From: an uncultured Akkermansia sp.
GTDB lineage: Bacteria; Verrucomicrobiota; Verrucomicrobiia; Verrucomicrobiales; Akkermansiaceae
Length of the DNA stretch: 64,000 nt
Assembly (NCBI GenBank): GCA_904501975.1
Contig: CAJGCZ010000005.1
Span: forward strand, 1 to 64,000
Direction: 5' to 3'
Shown here: piece after piece, positions 32,802 to 41,086 of the stretch
Layout: each line of letters starts with the position of its first letter
How positions within the stretch are numbered: position 1 is the first letter of the stretch
Position numbers and translations under genes: made by a program
The notes under the pieces: generated by a model
What the model was told of the DNA's origin: nothing
What the model saw: the letters and a program-made list of their open reading frames with translations, nothing else
Database searches by the model: none

Positions 32802-33550
32802 AATCACAACTGAAGGCTACTTTGCTTATAGACAATTCTAACTCCCGCACCAAGTTGATGCTTGCGAACGGGACTGAATTGTCCGGGTGTAAGCAGGTGA
32901 TTCCTACTGCCGATTTGTCGGTTGAGCGTTTGAAAGAAGCTTGTTCCGGCTGGGTGTTTCATCGTGTTGTTGTAGCCTCTGTGGTTCCGGCTTGTCGAGA
33001 AGTTTTCAATGCTGCATTTGCTTGTGATATTCATTACATCTATGCACAATCGCCCATGCTCTTATCGTTCGATTATGATGGATTAGATACCTTAGGTGCA
33101 GATAGAATAGCAAATGCTGTCGGCGCTGCCAGCCTAGGGCTATATCCTTGCATTGCTATTGATGCGGGTACGGCGGTTACGTTTGATTTGGTGTTGAGTA
33201 GAGATGGGAGTCCGGTATATTTGGGTGGGGTTATTTCGCCCGGGTTAAAATCATTTATGAACTATATGGCTACTTGTACTGCTCAGCTTCCGCATATTGA
33301 ATTCCCGGGGGAGGATATTCCGATTGTGGGTAAAAACACCAAAACAGCCATGAGTTCAGGTGCTCTATATGGCTTTTTAGGCATGGTTAGAGAAATAGTA
33401 ACACGCATACAAAACGAAATCGGAGAATCTGTGCACATTATTTTGACCGGAGGAGATGCTGATTTGTTGTATCGTGAATTATATCCTGATGCCTCCAAGG
33501 TCAATGAGTTAACCTTTATGGGATTGCTGCATGTTGCAAATAGACTTTGA
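32798..33550 (+). CDS. coaX: Type III pantothenate kinase
   Basis: The 250-residue protein shows CoaX features: the P-loop-like start LLIDNSNSRTKLMLANG, YDGLDTLGADRIANAVGA, IAIDAGTAVTFDLV and YLGGVISPGLKSFMNYM. It phosphorylates pantothenate in the first step of coenzyme A synthesis. Its ATG overlaps the stop of the glycosyltransferase (TTATGA), so the two are translationally coupled although functionally unrelated. Confidence 0.92.
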   Translation: MKSQLKATLLIDNSNSRTKLMLANGTELSGCKQVIPTADLSVERLKEACSGWVFHRVVVASVVPACREVFNAAFACDIHYIYAQSPMLLSFDYDGLDTLGADRIANAVGAASLGLYPCIAIDAGTAVTFDLVLSRDGSPVYLGGVISPGLKSFMNYMATCTAQLPHIEFPGEDIPIVGKNTKTAMSSGALYGFLGMVREIVTRIQNEIGESVHIILTGGDADLLYRELYPDASKVNELTFMGLLHVANRL

Positions 33551-33639
33551 ATGCTTTTTTGTTTTTTTGCAGAATTTTTTTGTTGCATAATGCAATTTTA
33601 TAGGGTAATATAGAGTCGTCTTAAACAACAGAATATCTT

Positions 33640-33879
33640 ATGTCCGACAACATTGAAGAAAAGGTAAAGAAGCTCATCGTTGAGAAACTCAACGTTGATC
33701 CCGAGAAGGTAACTCCCACCGCTAAGTTCGCTGAAGATCTTGGTGCTGATTCTCTTGACACCGTAGAGCTCGTAATGGAGCTTGAGGAGGAGTTCTCCAT
33801 CGAGGTTCCCGATGAAGCTGCTGAGAAGCTCACCTCCGTTTCCGCCGTGGTTGAGTACATCAAGGCTAACCAGGCTTAA
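33640..33879 (+). CDS. acpP: Acyl carrier protein
   Basis: The 79-residue acidic protein has the DSL motif at Ser38 (LGADSLDTVELVMELEEEF), where 4'-phosphopantetheine is attached. It carries acyl chains in fatty-acid synthesis. It has its own A/T-rich upstream region with a TAGGGTAATATAGAG stretch and a terminator hairpin after it. The codon use is strongly biased, as expected for an abundant protein. Confidence 0.96.
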   Translation: MSDNIEEKVKKLIVEKLNVDPEKVTPTAKFAEDLGADSLDTVELVMELEEEFSIEVPDEAAEKLTSVSAVVEYIKANQA

Positions 33880-33901
33880 TTCTGAGATTGAGTTAATCAT
33901 T

Positions 33902-33943
33902 TTGAATGGGCGGCTCCTCCTTTGGGTGGGGTCGCTCATTCAG
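33902..33943 (+). terminator. Hairpin after acpP
   Basis: TGAATGGGCGGCTCC and GGGGTCGCTCATTCA form an imperfect stem after the acpP stop. Confidence 0.6.
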
Positions 33944-33959
33944 TTAGGATTTCTGTTAT

Positions 33960-34487
33960 ATGTACGATGATTCTGCAGCTGCGTATGCTTTGAAAAATAC
34001 AAAGGTTTTGTATTTGCCGGAACGTCGTATTGATTCTTTTGGTGACACCTCGTACAATTTTATTATTCTTACCGAGCCCTTGGATGCTGTAGGGCATTGC
34101 CGTGTTCGTACCGGCAAAGTTGAAGCGACTCGACCTCGCATTTTGCGCCCGGCCGGTATGTACGATGTGGAAATGGAAGGATTTTCTACTGAGGCTAGAC
34201 AATTCATGGAATGGATGCGCTCCCAAGGAGCCGCAATCCAAGCTCTCGTAAAATATGGATTTACGATAGCTCGTACGGCGGTGCAGGAAGAGTACTTGCA
34301 TGAAAATATATGTGAGGTGAGGGACAGGGTGGTTCGAGATGCAGAGTCTTCCGGAGATTGTTTAAGGGTGGTGTTGACTGGTATAGATGATGCGTGGGAA
34401 CTGTCTCTGCTTTGTTTTATGATTGAAATGATACAGCAATCACATGAAATCAATATTTTTGACTTTAAGCGTCGCGGCCTTCTTTAA
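33960..34487 (+). CDS. Conserved hypothetical cytoplasmic protein
   Basis: The 175-residue product is soluble, with no signal or membrane segment. It contains LYLPERRIDSFGDTSYNFIILTEPLDAVGHCRVRTGKVEATRPRILRP and an amphipathic C-terminal half (LSLLCFMIEMIQQSHEINIFDF). I recognise no family. Its last 44 bp overlap the start of the LysM-protein gene in another frame, so the two are probably coupled in one transcript. Confidence 0.6.
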   Translation: MYDDSAAAYALKNTKVLYLPERRIDSFGDTSYNFIILTEPLDAVGHCRVRTGKVEATRPRILRPAGMYDVEMEGFSTEARQFMEWMRSQGAAIQALVKYGFTIARTAVQEEYLHENICEVRDRVVRDAESSGDCLRVVLTGIDDAWELSLLCFMIEMIQQSHEINIFDFKRRGLL

Positions 34488-35214
34488 TTGCTTGTTCTGC
34501 AATGCAAGCTTTGCTCAAAATTATTCTCTGTGGCCGAAACGTCCGCCGGAGATAGAAAGAGCGCGTGCACTGGTTCAAAATCAGCAGTTTGATGATGCTG
34601 TAGAATTGCTGCAGACATACGTGAAAGCTGAGGGTGTCGTAGGGCGTGAAGCTCGAAAGATTACTGCGTCTGTTAATACTCGTAAGTACCTTTCACGATT
34701 GCATCCTGCTGCTTCCATTTATACGGTAAGAGCAGGGGATACACTTACTCGGATTGTCAATACGACGCATTGTCCCTCTGAAGTGATTATGCTTTTGAAT
34801 GGTATTGTGGATCCTTCTGCTTTGAAAGCCGGACAGAAGCTTGTAGTGGTAAAAGCCGATTTGAGGGTTGAGGTATACCCGGCGCAGCAAGAAATCTGTG
34901 TGTGGGATGAGGATGTATTGGTTGCCTCATACGATATAGAGTCTTCTACTCTTCCACTGAATGGAAAATCTATTCAGACAAAGGTGTCGGCACGAGAAGG
35001 GTATATTAACGGCGAGGCACTCCCCTTGCGTTCTACTCATTTTTTAGGTTCCGATCGAGTGCTCAAGCTGGATGGGGGTGGCGCTATTTGTGGGTCTCAT
35101 ATATTACCGGGAGCTGTAATCAAATTGGCTCCGCCGGATATGAATGAACTGGCTTTGCTGGTATCAGTGGGGGCTCAGGTTTTTATTTATGATTCAGCTC
35201 CTGATGGTGCATAA
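34444..35214 (+). CDS. Exported LysM-domain protein with L,D-transpeptidase-like C-terminus lacking the catalytic motif
   Basis: The 256-residue protein has a signal peptide (IFLTLSVAAFFNCLFCNASFAQ). A short tetratricopeptide-like helical part (RARALVQNQQFDDAVELLQTYVKAEG) precedes one LysM domain at about 96-140 (YTVRAGDTLTRIVNTTHCPSEVIMLLNGI). The remainder (RVEVYPAQQEICVWDEDVLVASYDIES) resembles the first strands of a YkuD L,D-transpeptidase, but no HXGS or SXGCXR motif is present. It probably binds peptidoglycan without cross-linking it. Two apparently active L,D-transpeptidases are encoded at 48737-50002. Confidence 0.72.
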   Translation: MKSIFLTLSVAAFFNCLFCNASFAQNYSLWPKRPPEIERARALVQNQQFDDAVELLQTYVKAEGVVGREARKITASVNTRKYLSRLHPAASIYTVRAGDTLTRIVNTTHCPSEVIMLLNGIVDPSALKAGQKLVVVKADLRVEVYPAQQEICVWDEDVLVASYDIESSTLPLNGKSIQTKVSAREGYINGEALPLRSTHFLGSDRVLKLDGGGAICGSHILPGAVIKLAPPDMNELALLVSVGAQVFIYDSAPDGA

Positions 35215-35272
35215 GAAGGCCGTGTTTATGGCTTGATACGATACTCTGAAATTTTGTTCAATAGGAGGAATA

Positions 35273-35356
35273 ATGCTACGCTTTTGCGTCATTGTTTCTC
35301 CTATTTGCGTTTTGTTAGCGTTTGTGCTTAAAAAAAACTTTTCATCTATTACTTAA
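35273..35356 (+). CDS. Possible 27-residue leader peptide upstream of ilvB
   Basis: An AGGAGG motif lies 4 bp before an ATG that opens a 27-codon frame rich in branched-chain residues (MLRFCVIVSPICVLLAFVLKKN then six more). Eleven of 27 codons are Val, Leu or Ile. The Shine-Dalgarno bases lie in an inverted repeat (AATAGGAG with CTCCTATT, about 35259-35305). Leader peptides of this kind control ilv operons by attenuation in other bacteria. It could equally be chance coding inside a terminator hairpin of the LysM gene. Confidence 0.35.
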   Translation: MLRFCVIVSPICVLLAFVLKKNFSSIT

Positions 35357-35430
35357 TTTGATAGAATGCACGCGCGCCGGGGTAAAGTTCACCGGCTCCT
35401 ATTAACATATCACCATATCTACACATAATT

Positions 35431-37281
35431 ATGAGCGTTTCCACTCCTTCGAACCAGTCTGCCGCCAAATCAATGAACGGGGCTGAGGCCCTGGTACAAA
35501 GCCTAGTGCGTGAGGGCGTAGATGTGGTGTTTGCTTATCCCGGTGGTGCTAGTATGCCCATGCACCAGGCTTTGAGCCACGAGCCTTCTATTCGTACCAT
35601 TTTGCCTCGCCACGAGCAGGGCGGTGCGTTTGCTGCAGAAGGTTATGGCCGTGTAACCGGTAAGGTCGGCGTTTGTATGTCTACTTCCGGCCCCGGTGCT
35701 ACAAACATGATTACAGCTATTGCAGATGCTTTCTTGGACTCTATTCCCATGGTCGCCATCACGGCTCAGGTGGGTAGTGGGTTGATTGGTAGCTCTGCCT
35801 TCCAAGAGACCGATGTGTTCGGTATGACTGCTCCGATTGTAAAGCACAGCTATCTGGTTACGAAGCTGGAGGATATTCCTCGCATTATTAAGGAGGCTTT
35901 CTATATTGCTCGTACAGGACGTCCCGGCCCGGTAGTAATTGATATTCCTAAGAACTTCCAAGAAGGTGTTTTTGTGCCGGACTTTGATGTGCCGATGGAT
36001 CTTCCCGGATATCAGCCTGAGTTGCCTTTGCCGGTGGAGCAACTTAAGACCGCCTTGCCCCTGTTGCTTGCCGCAAAGCGCCCCGCGATTTATGCCGGTG
36101 GTGGCGTTATTATTTCAGATGCAGTTGCAGAGTTGAAGGAGTTGGCGGAAAGATTGCAGATTCCCGTGGCTACTACCTTGATGGGTATTGGCTGCATGCC
36201 GGAGAGCCATCCTCTTTCCGTTCGTTGGTTAGGTATGCACGGAGCCGTGTATGCGAATAATACGGTTAATGAGGCTGATGTGGTTTTGGCTATTGGTGCC
36301 CGCTTTGATGACCGCGTAACGGGTGCTGTGCGCACTTTCTGTGAGCATGCTCAGATTATTCATATCGACTATGATGCTGCCGAGCTTAACAAGAACAAGA
36401 AGGTAGACCTTGCCATTCGCGCGAATGCTAAGGACGCTTTGGCCTTCCTTAATGCTGAGTTGGAAGCAGCCGGGTATCCGGTGCGAGAATATGCTCTTGA
36501 AAACCGTCCCGAGTGGTTTGGTATCATTGAGCAATGGAAGAAAGATTATCCGCTGTGTTACGAAAGCCGCGAGCACGAGATTGCTCCCCAAGCTGTGGTG
36601 GAGGAACTCTATCGCCAGCTGGGAGATCAGGAAGCTATCATTTGCACAGGTGTAGGTCAGCACCAGATGTTTGCGGCTCAGTTCTACAAGTTTGAAAAGC
36701 CTCGCTTGCTTTCTACCTCCGGTGGTTTAGGTTCCATGGGGTACGGTTTGCCTGCCGCTATGGGGGCACATGTTGCACGCCCGGATGTTCCTGTTGTTAA
36801 TATCGATGGCGACGGTTCTTTCCTGATGAATGTGCAGGAACTTGGTACGATTCGTACGGAGCACATGCCTATCAAGTGCATTATTATGGATAATCAGCAT
36901 TTGGGTATGGTGGTGCAGTGGGAAGACCTGAAGTATGACTCCCACCGTGCTAATACATTCTTAGCCGATCCTACAGATACTTATGACCCCACACACCACA
37001 CTCCGGATGTTTTGTATCCGAACTTCCCTGTGATTTGTGCAGGTTTTGGTATCAAGTGTGAGCGAATTGTTGAACCCTCAGAGCTGGCTCCGGCTATCAG
37101 CAGAATGCTTGCCTCAAAGGAAGCCTATGTGCTCAATGTCATGGTTCCGCATGATGTTCACGTATTGCCCATGATTCCCGGTGGTATGTGCTACCGAGAC
37201 GTAGTTCTCGAGCGCATCGCCGGTGATGGCAAGGGCCGCAAGGCCTCCGCTCTGGGTAAAGAAATACCCTCTGCTCTTTAA
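35431..37281 (+). CDS. ilvB: Acetolactate synthase large subunit
   Basis: The 616-residue protein has the three thiamine-diphosphate enzyme domains. The PYR domain has GVDVVFAYPGGASMPMHQAL and the catalytic Glu in LPRHEQGGAFAAEGY. The middle domain reads AKRPAIYAGGGVI. The PP domain has the cofactor motif starting near residue 459 (VVNIDGDGSFLMNVQELGTI) and ending in MDNQHLGMVVQWE. It condenses two pyruvates, or pyruvate with 2-oxobutyrate, in Val/Leu/Ile synthesis. The regulatory subunit gene ilvN does not follow; a polysaccharide polymerase-like gene does. The N-terminus has a short Ser/Asn-rich extension. Confidence 0.96.
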   Translation: MSVSTPSNQSAAKSMNGAEALVQSLVREGVDVVFAYPGGASMPMHQALSHEPSIRTILPRHEQGGAFAAEGYGRVTGKVGVCMSTSGPGATNMITAIADAFLDSIPMVAITAQVGSGLIGSSAFQETDVFGMTAPIVKHSYLVTKLEDIPRIIKEAFYIARTGRPGPVVIDIPKNFQEGVFVPDFDVPMDLPGYQPELPLPVEQLKTALPLLLAAKRPAIYAGGGVIISDAVAELKELAERLQIPVATTLMGIGCMPESHPLSVRWLGMHGAVYANNTVNEADVVLAIGARFDDRVTGAVRTFCEHAQIIHIDYDAAELNKNKKVDLAIRANAKDALAFLNAELEAAGYPVREYALENRPEWFGIIEQWKKDYPLCYESREHEIAPQAVVEELYRQLGDQEAIICTGVGQHQMFAAQFYKFEKPRLLSTSGGLGSMGYGLPAAMGAHVARPDVPVVNIDGDGSFLMNVQELGTIRTEHMPIKCIIMDNQHLGMVVQWEDLKYDSHRANTFLADPTDTYDPTHHTPDVLYPNFPVICAGFGIKCERIVEPSELAPAISRMLASKEAYVLNVMVPHDVHVLPMIPGGMCYRDVVLERIAGDGKGRKASALGKEIPSAL

Positions 37282-37299
37282 TCTCACCAACATTGCGAT

Positions 37300-38826
37300 A
37301 TGGAAGGAACCGGTTTCAAATCGATATTCGTCTTTTTGCTTTTAGCTCTCCTTGCCTTTGTGGCAGGGTCGCTGGCATCAGATAGTGCTCGAGATGCACT
37401 GGTTCCTTCTGTTATTGTTCTAGGCCTGTTTTTCCTCGTATTTTTAGGAAAAAATTGCTGGTGGCTGATCATGGTTTTGCCTCCCGTTCTTCAAGTATTA
37501 GATTTCCCAATTCTTCAAAAAATCCCCATTCCCGGAGCACTGGCTGCGGTCATTTTGTTTTATTGGTTTATCATGAGTGTTCTCGGATATGCCAAATTTA
37601 CATGGAATGGGGTAAAATGGGTAGATATTAGCGTCCTCGTTTTTGTATCTTATTTCCTTTTCACTTGGGTTCGACATCCTGTGACTGTGTTGCAGTTGGT
37701 TTCGTCGACCGACTTTAGTGATGTGCAAATCGGAGGTGTGGCTTATTTCTTTTGTATAGGTGCAATTTTTTATTATTTGACGTTAAGTGTCATTCCTCTA
37801 AAAATTGAATCGATACTTAAAGCATTAAAAGTAGGTTTTTGGCTTTCTGTAGTAGCAACGCTTTTCATGTGTGTGAAAGGTCTAACTATTGGGAATAATG
37901 TACAAACGGAATTAGCTGATGCCGTTGTGTCAACTCGATTTTCTTCATTTGCACCATTGGGATTAAAAATCAGTTATTATATTTTTTCCAAGTATACGAT
38001 TTTGGGTATTGTATTGTCTCCAATAAAAATATTTGTGCTCCTAGTTGGTTTGTTCGGTATTGCGATAAGTGGGTTTCGTACATATTTTATGGAACTTTTT
38101 GTATTTGTCGCTGTTTCTTCTTACATATATAAATCATTGTTGTCTTTTTTTGTGTTTGGAATTATATTATGGGGGGCTTTAGTGTATTTGTCATATGAAA
38201 ATGTTTTAGATAAATTGCCGTATGGTATTCAGCGTGTATGTAGTGCAGTGCCAGGAATAATGATAGACGAGTATGCATTAAGGGATGCTCAAGGTTCAGT
38301 TGACTGGAGAGTTGAGATGTGGGAATGGGCATTGAATCCGTCTACAGGATATATCAAGGATTATGTATGGGGCGATGGCTTCGCTTTTTCTCTTTTTCGC
38401 CAGCAGAAGGCCACGGTTGCGTCAAGTTTGGGATTGATAGATATTGCGTCTCAAAAGCGTTTTGCAGAGCAAGGTATGTGGCATAGCGGTTATATTACCA
38501 GTATACATAGAATTGGCTATGTCGGGTTAACTCTATTGCTTGGAATGATGTTATCTGTTCTTATCGTCTCGGCTATTGTACTCTCAGCGTTGAGGCGATA
38601 TGCTGAGAGGGAATATGCATACATTAGTATTATAGCTGTTTTTGGTTTTGTTGTTTTCTTTTTTGTGTCTGCTGGGTCTTTTACTGATGTTTTTTCTATA
38701 TTCGTTTTAACTGCTGCAATTTCCAAAGTTATGTATTCGATAATGCAGAAAAAAGGGGAGATAACTTCCATTTTTCAACGATGCGAGTATATTCCCCAGA
38801 TTATTAAAATGGGAAGTAAGGAGTAG
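37300..38826 (+). CDS. Wzy/O-antigen-ligase-like polysaccharide membrane protein
   Basis: The 508-residue protein has about eleven to twelve hydrophobic helices and a large central loop (about 325-395) with WRVEMWEWALNPSTGYIKDYVWGDGF and the downstream HSGYITSIHRIGYVGLTLLL, the arrangement of O-antigen ligases and EPS polymerases. It would polymerise or transfer undecaprenyl-linked repeat units in the periplasm. The gene is markedly A/T-richer than its neighbours and directly precedes a transposase remnant, which suggests horizontal gain. It follows ilvB by 18 bp. Confidence 0.75.
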   Translation: MEGTGFKSIFVFLLLALLAFVAGSLASDSARDALVPSVIVLGLFFLVFLGKNCWWLIMVLPPVLQVLDFPILQKIPIPGALAAVILFYWFIMSVLGYAKFTWNGVKWVDISVLVFVSYFLFTWVRHPVTVLQLVSSTDFSDVQIGGVAYFFCIGAIFYYLTLSVIPLKIESILKALKVGFWLSVVATLFMCVKGLTIGNNVQTELADAVVSTRFSSFAPLGLKISYYIFSKYTILGIVLSPIKIFVLLVGLFGIAISGFRTYFMELFVFVAVSSYIYKSLLSFFVFGIILWGALVYLSYENVLDKLPYGIQRVCSAVPGIMIDEYALRDAQGSVDWRVEMWEWALNPSTGYIKDYVWGDGFAFSLFRQQKATVASSLGLIDIASQKRFAEQGMWHSGYITSIHRIGYVGLTLLLGMMLSVLIVSAIVLSALRRYAEREYAYISIIAVFGFVVFFFVSAGSFTDVFSIFVLTAAISKVMYSIMQKKGEITSIFQRCEYIPQIIKMGSKE

Positions 38827-39123
38827 AATATGCTGCTACCTGAATTTAGGACACTGCGCTAATTATGCTAAGCATGCGCAAAAGTCCGGATGAGTGTGAA
38901 AATAACCTCAAAAAACGCAACACACTCCACTCATCAACAGTAAGCATTCAACCAGCAGCCTTGTTGAATGTATTGCGGAGGAATTTGGACAAGCCTGCTT
39001 CAAAGAGTAACAGTTTTGTTACCTTTGCCGGTACCTACCGGAAGTTGCAAGACTTCCGGGTAGAAGCTGCCAATAGCCTTCTGATGCCCGATGGGTAGGC
39101 AAGCGACGCAGTACTTCCGTCAT
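38827..39123. other. Gene-poor stretch next to a transposase remnant
   Basis: The segment holds only a doubtful frame (38865-39098) without a recognisable product, and a short inverted GTACCTACCGG/CCGGAAGTT-like motif around 39030-39060. It may be decayed insertion-sequence material. Confidence 0.4.
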
Positions 39124-39722
39124 CTATTGCAAAAAGTCCGTTTCCGTTCGTTTACATTCCTCTACCATTGTATAGAGGATAGCGGCTCTTTTTCCGGCAT
39201 CAGGTGCACCGATAAACAGACAGTTCTTGTGGCCAACTGTTACAGGGCGTATGGCTCTCTCCAGCTGGTTGTTGCCAATGGGGATACGGGGTTGCTCAAC
39301 CAGCTGCTGAGCTGCTCTTGCCTTTTCAGGGCATAGTCTATGGCATCCTTTAGCTTGTAGCGCGGAGGATTTTGTGTGTCGAGTCTTCGTTTGGTAAGTT
39401 CTTGGAAGAATGTTTCTACAATCTGAGCAGATTTTTCCAGTCGTTCCTTTAACTTTTGTTCCGGCGGTGCTTTACTCTCTCGCAATGTTCGCTCTGTTGC
39501 ATATAATGGCTGCAAGAGTTCTACCATTTTCATGCTCCTAGCAGGATCATTGCTGTTGCCTGCGGCTTCTACAAACTTTCGTCGCACGTGTGCCCAACAG
39601 ACCTGCCATTGCGGTTTTTGTTCATCCGGCAGAGTCTTCATCCAACTTTCGTAGCCACCATATCCATCACTTAAGATTGCTCTTTCATATACCCTGCCAT
39701 CCGGTAGCATTCCAAGACGCAA
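39124..39722 (-). pseudogene. IS66-family transposase (TnpC) remnant, frameshifted and truncated
   Basis: The frame 39722 down to about 39300 encodes the IS66 catalytic core: ILSDGYGGYESWM, then QVCWAHVRRKFVEAA, and the helical insert ending KLKDAIDYALKRQEQL. The family's C-terminal motif (RIPIGNNQLERAIRPVTVGHKNCLF, then GAPDAGKRAAILYTMVEE) continues in a different frame down to a stop at 39124, so a frameshift lies near 39300. The N-terminal half of the transposase and tnpA/tnpB are missing beyond 39722. The element is therefore dead. Confidence 0.88.
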
Positions 39723-39789
39723 CAGGTGATTAAGAGCTTCGTCACTTCGGCTATTCTGCTAATAATATATCGTTGCGCTGTTATCTGTA

Positions 39790-39822
39790 AATGCTCATGG
39801 CCGATATCTAGCCATGAGCATT
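39790..39822. terminator. Perfect 12-bp inverted repeat
   Basis: AATGCTCATGGC and GCCATGAGCATT enclose a 9-nt loop in the gap between the IS66 remnant and rpsO. It may be a bidirectional terminator. Confidence 0.45.
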
Positions 39823-39903
39823 TCTATAAGAATCCATTGCCATGTGGCAGAGCATATTATGATTGCCGTGTGCGATTTAACCAGCAGGCCGTCCGTCTAA
39901 ACG

Positions 39904-39939
39904 ATTCCCCCTGCAGAGGATGAACTCTGCAGGGGGAAT
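39904..39939 (-). terminator. Terminator of rpsO
   Basis: ATTCCCCCTGCAGAG pairs perfectly with CTCTGCAGGGGGAAT, about 40 bp beyond the rpsO stop. Confidence 0.8.
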
Positions 39940-39978
39940 GTATAAGACTTTCTTTTAACCTTAGCGAACCGGCCGTGA

Positions 39979-40230
39979 TTAGTGGCGGAGGGAAAGGCGA
40001 ACGAGGAGGCTCTTGTAAAGCTCCATGTCCGTGCGCTTGGCATAATCCAGAAGCTTACGACGGCGGGCAACCATCATGAGCAAACCACGGCGTGAAGAGT
40101 GGTCATGCTTGTTGGAAGCAAGGTGCTGTGTAAGGTGGGCGATGCGCTTGGTAAGCACGGCTACCTGGAAACCGGTGGAACCGGTGTCTTTCTCGTTGAT
40201 CTTGAAGTCGTTGACGTTGATTTCGCTCAT
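39979..40230 (-). CDS. rpsO: Small ribosomal subunit protein uS15
   Basis: The start at 40230 (MSEINVNDFK) gives 83 residues. uS15 motifs are DTGSTGFQVAVLTKRIAHLTQHLASNKHDHSSRRGLLMMVARRRKLLDYAKR. It binds 16S rRNA early in assembly of the small subunit. An upstream in-frame ATG at 40341 is rejected because it crosses the promoter and gives a non-conserved extension. A promoter lies at 40301-40328. Confidence 0.97.
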   Translation of the reverse strand: MSEINVNDFKINEKDTGSTGFQVAVLTKRIAHLTQHLASNKHDHSSRRGLLMMVARRRKLLDYAKRTDMELYKSLLVRLSLRH

Positions 40231-40300
40231 TGTCGTGTATCTCTTGTTAATGGGTTGATTTTTCGTGGCTGCGGCAAATCGACCTTGAAGAGGTGCGGTT

Positions 40301-40328
40301 ATGATACCAACTAATTTGCAATATGCAA
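40301..40328 (-). promoter_or_regulatory. Promoter of rpsO
   Basis: On the minus strand TTGCAT and TATCAT are 16 bp apart, about 70 bp before the start codon. Confidence 0.5.
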
Positions 40329-40388
40329 GACTAAAATCCACAAAAAGCCTTCAAAAGTGTGTTTTTTTAGCTGTGGCGTACTTTCTGT

Positions 40389-40417
40389 TTGACGCCGGGG
40401 CTCCGAGGGTGTAGACT
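40389..40417 (+). promoter_or_regulatory. Promoter of the NfeD-flotillin operon
   Basis: TTGACG at 40389-40394 and TAGACT at 40412-40417 are 17 bp apart, about 25 bp before the start codon. Confidence 0.65.
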
Positions 40418-40441
40418 CTGGGATAACGAAGTCTCAACTAT

Positions 40442-41080
40442 ATGGAAGCAATCTCAAATGTCTGGTCGTGGATTCTGAATCTACTCAAAGCCGCGGACCT
40501 TTTACCCCATTTCGATACTCCCCTCGGTGTTTTTTGTGCCATAGCATGGACGGCTACGCTCATTTCCATCGTCATGTTTGTGGTATCATCCGTAGCTGAT
40601 ATAGCTGATGGGGCAGACGCTGCGGATGCAGCCGGTGCGATTGACGGAGACGCTGATTTGTTTTCTACCAGAGCCATTATTGCCTTCATTCTTGGTTTTG
40701 GCTGGGGCGGCTATTTAACGGTAGCCAATGGTGCCGGCGTGGGCTTGGGCATTACGGTGGGCTTGCTCATTGGTATTCTCATGTTCTTTTTGGTGGCCAT
40801 GCTCATGAAGTTTATCTATGGCCTCAAGTCCGACGGTTCTCTTAAATACGAAACATTGGTTGGCATGACGGGTACCGTTTACGTCACGATTCCGCCCAAT
40901 GGCGAGCCCGGAGGCCAGGTCCAAATCAGCCATCCCAGCCAGCTCATCACTATTGCTGCCGTGCAGGAGGGCGACACCCCCATCCCTTCGCAAACACATA
41001 TCGAAGTTACTCAAGCCACTACCTACCAAGTTACGGTTCGTCCTGTAATGCGTGTACAAAAAGATTCTCAACTCCAATAA
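40442..41080 (+). CDS. NfeD-like membrane protein (flotillin partner)
   Basis: The 212-residue protein has three membrane helices (about 30-50, 75-95 and 100-122), with an Asp/Ala-rich loop (ADIADGADAADAAGAIDGDADL) between the first two. A C-terminal OB-fold-like domain follows (VGMTGTVYVTIPPNGEPGGQVQI, then TIAAVQEGDTPI). This is the YuaF/NfeD pattern of proteins that form pairs with flotillins. The flotillin gene follows after 6 bp. Confidence 0.8.
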   Translation: MEAISNVWSWILNLLKAADLLPHFDTPLGVFCAIAWTATLISIVMFVVSSVADIADGADAADAAGAIDGDADLFSTRAIIAFILGFGWGGYLTVANGAGVGLGITVGLLIGILMFFLVAMLMKFIYGLKSDGSLKYETLVGMTGTVYVTIPPNGEPGGQVQISHPSQLITIAAVQEGDTPIPSQTHIEVTQATTYQVTVRPVMRVQKDSQLQ

Positions 41081-41086
41081 ATCATT

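Noticed and set aside
38865..39098. 77-codon frame upstream of the IS66 remnant
   Set aside because: It has no recognisable domain and no clear start signal; it could be debris of another element but cannot be supported.
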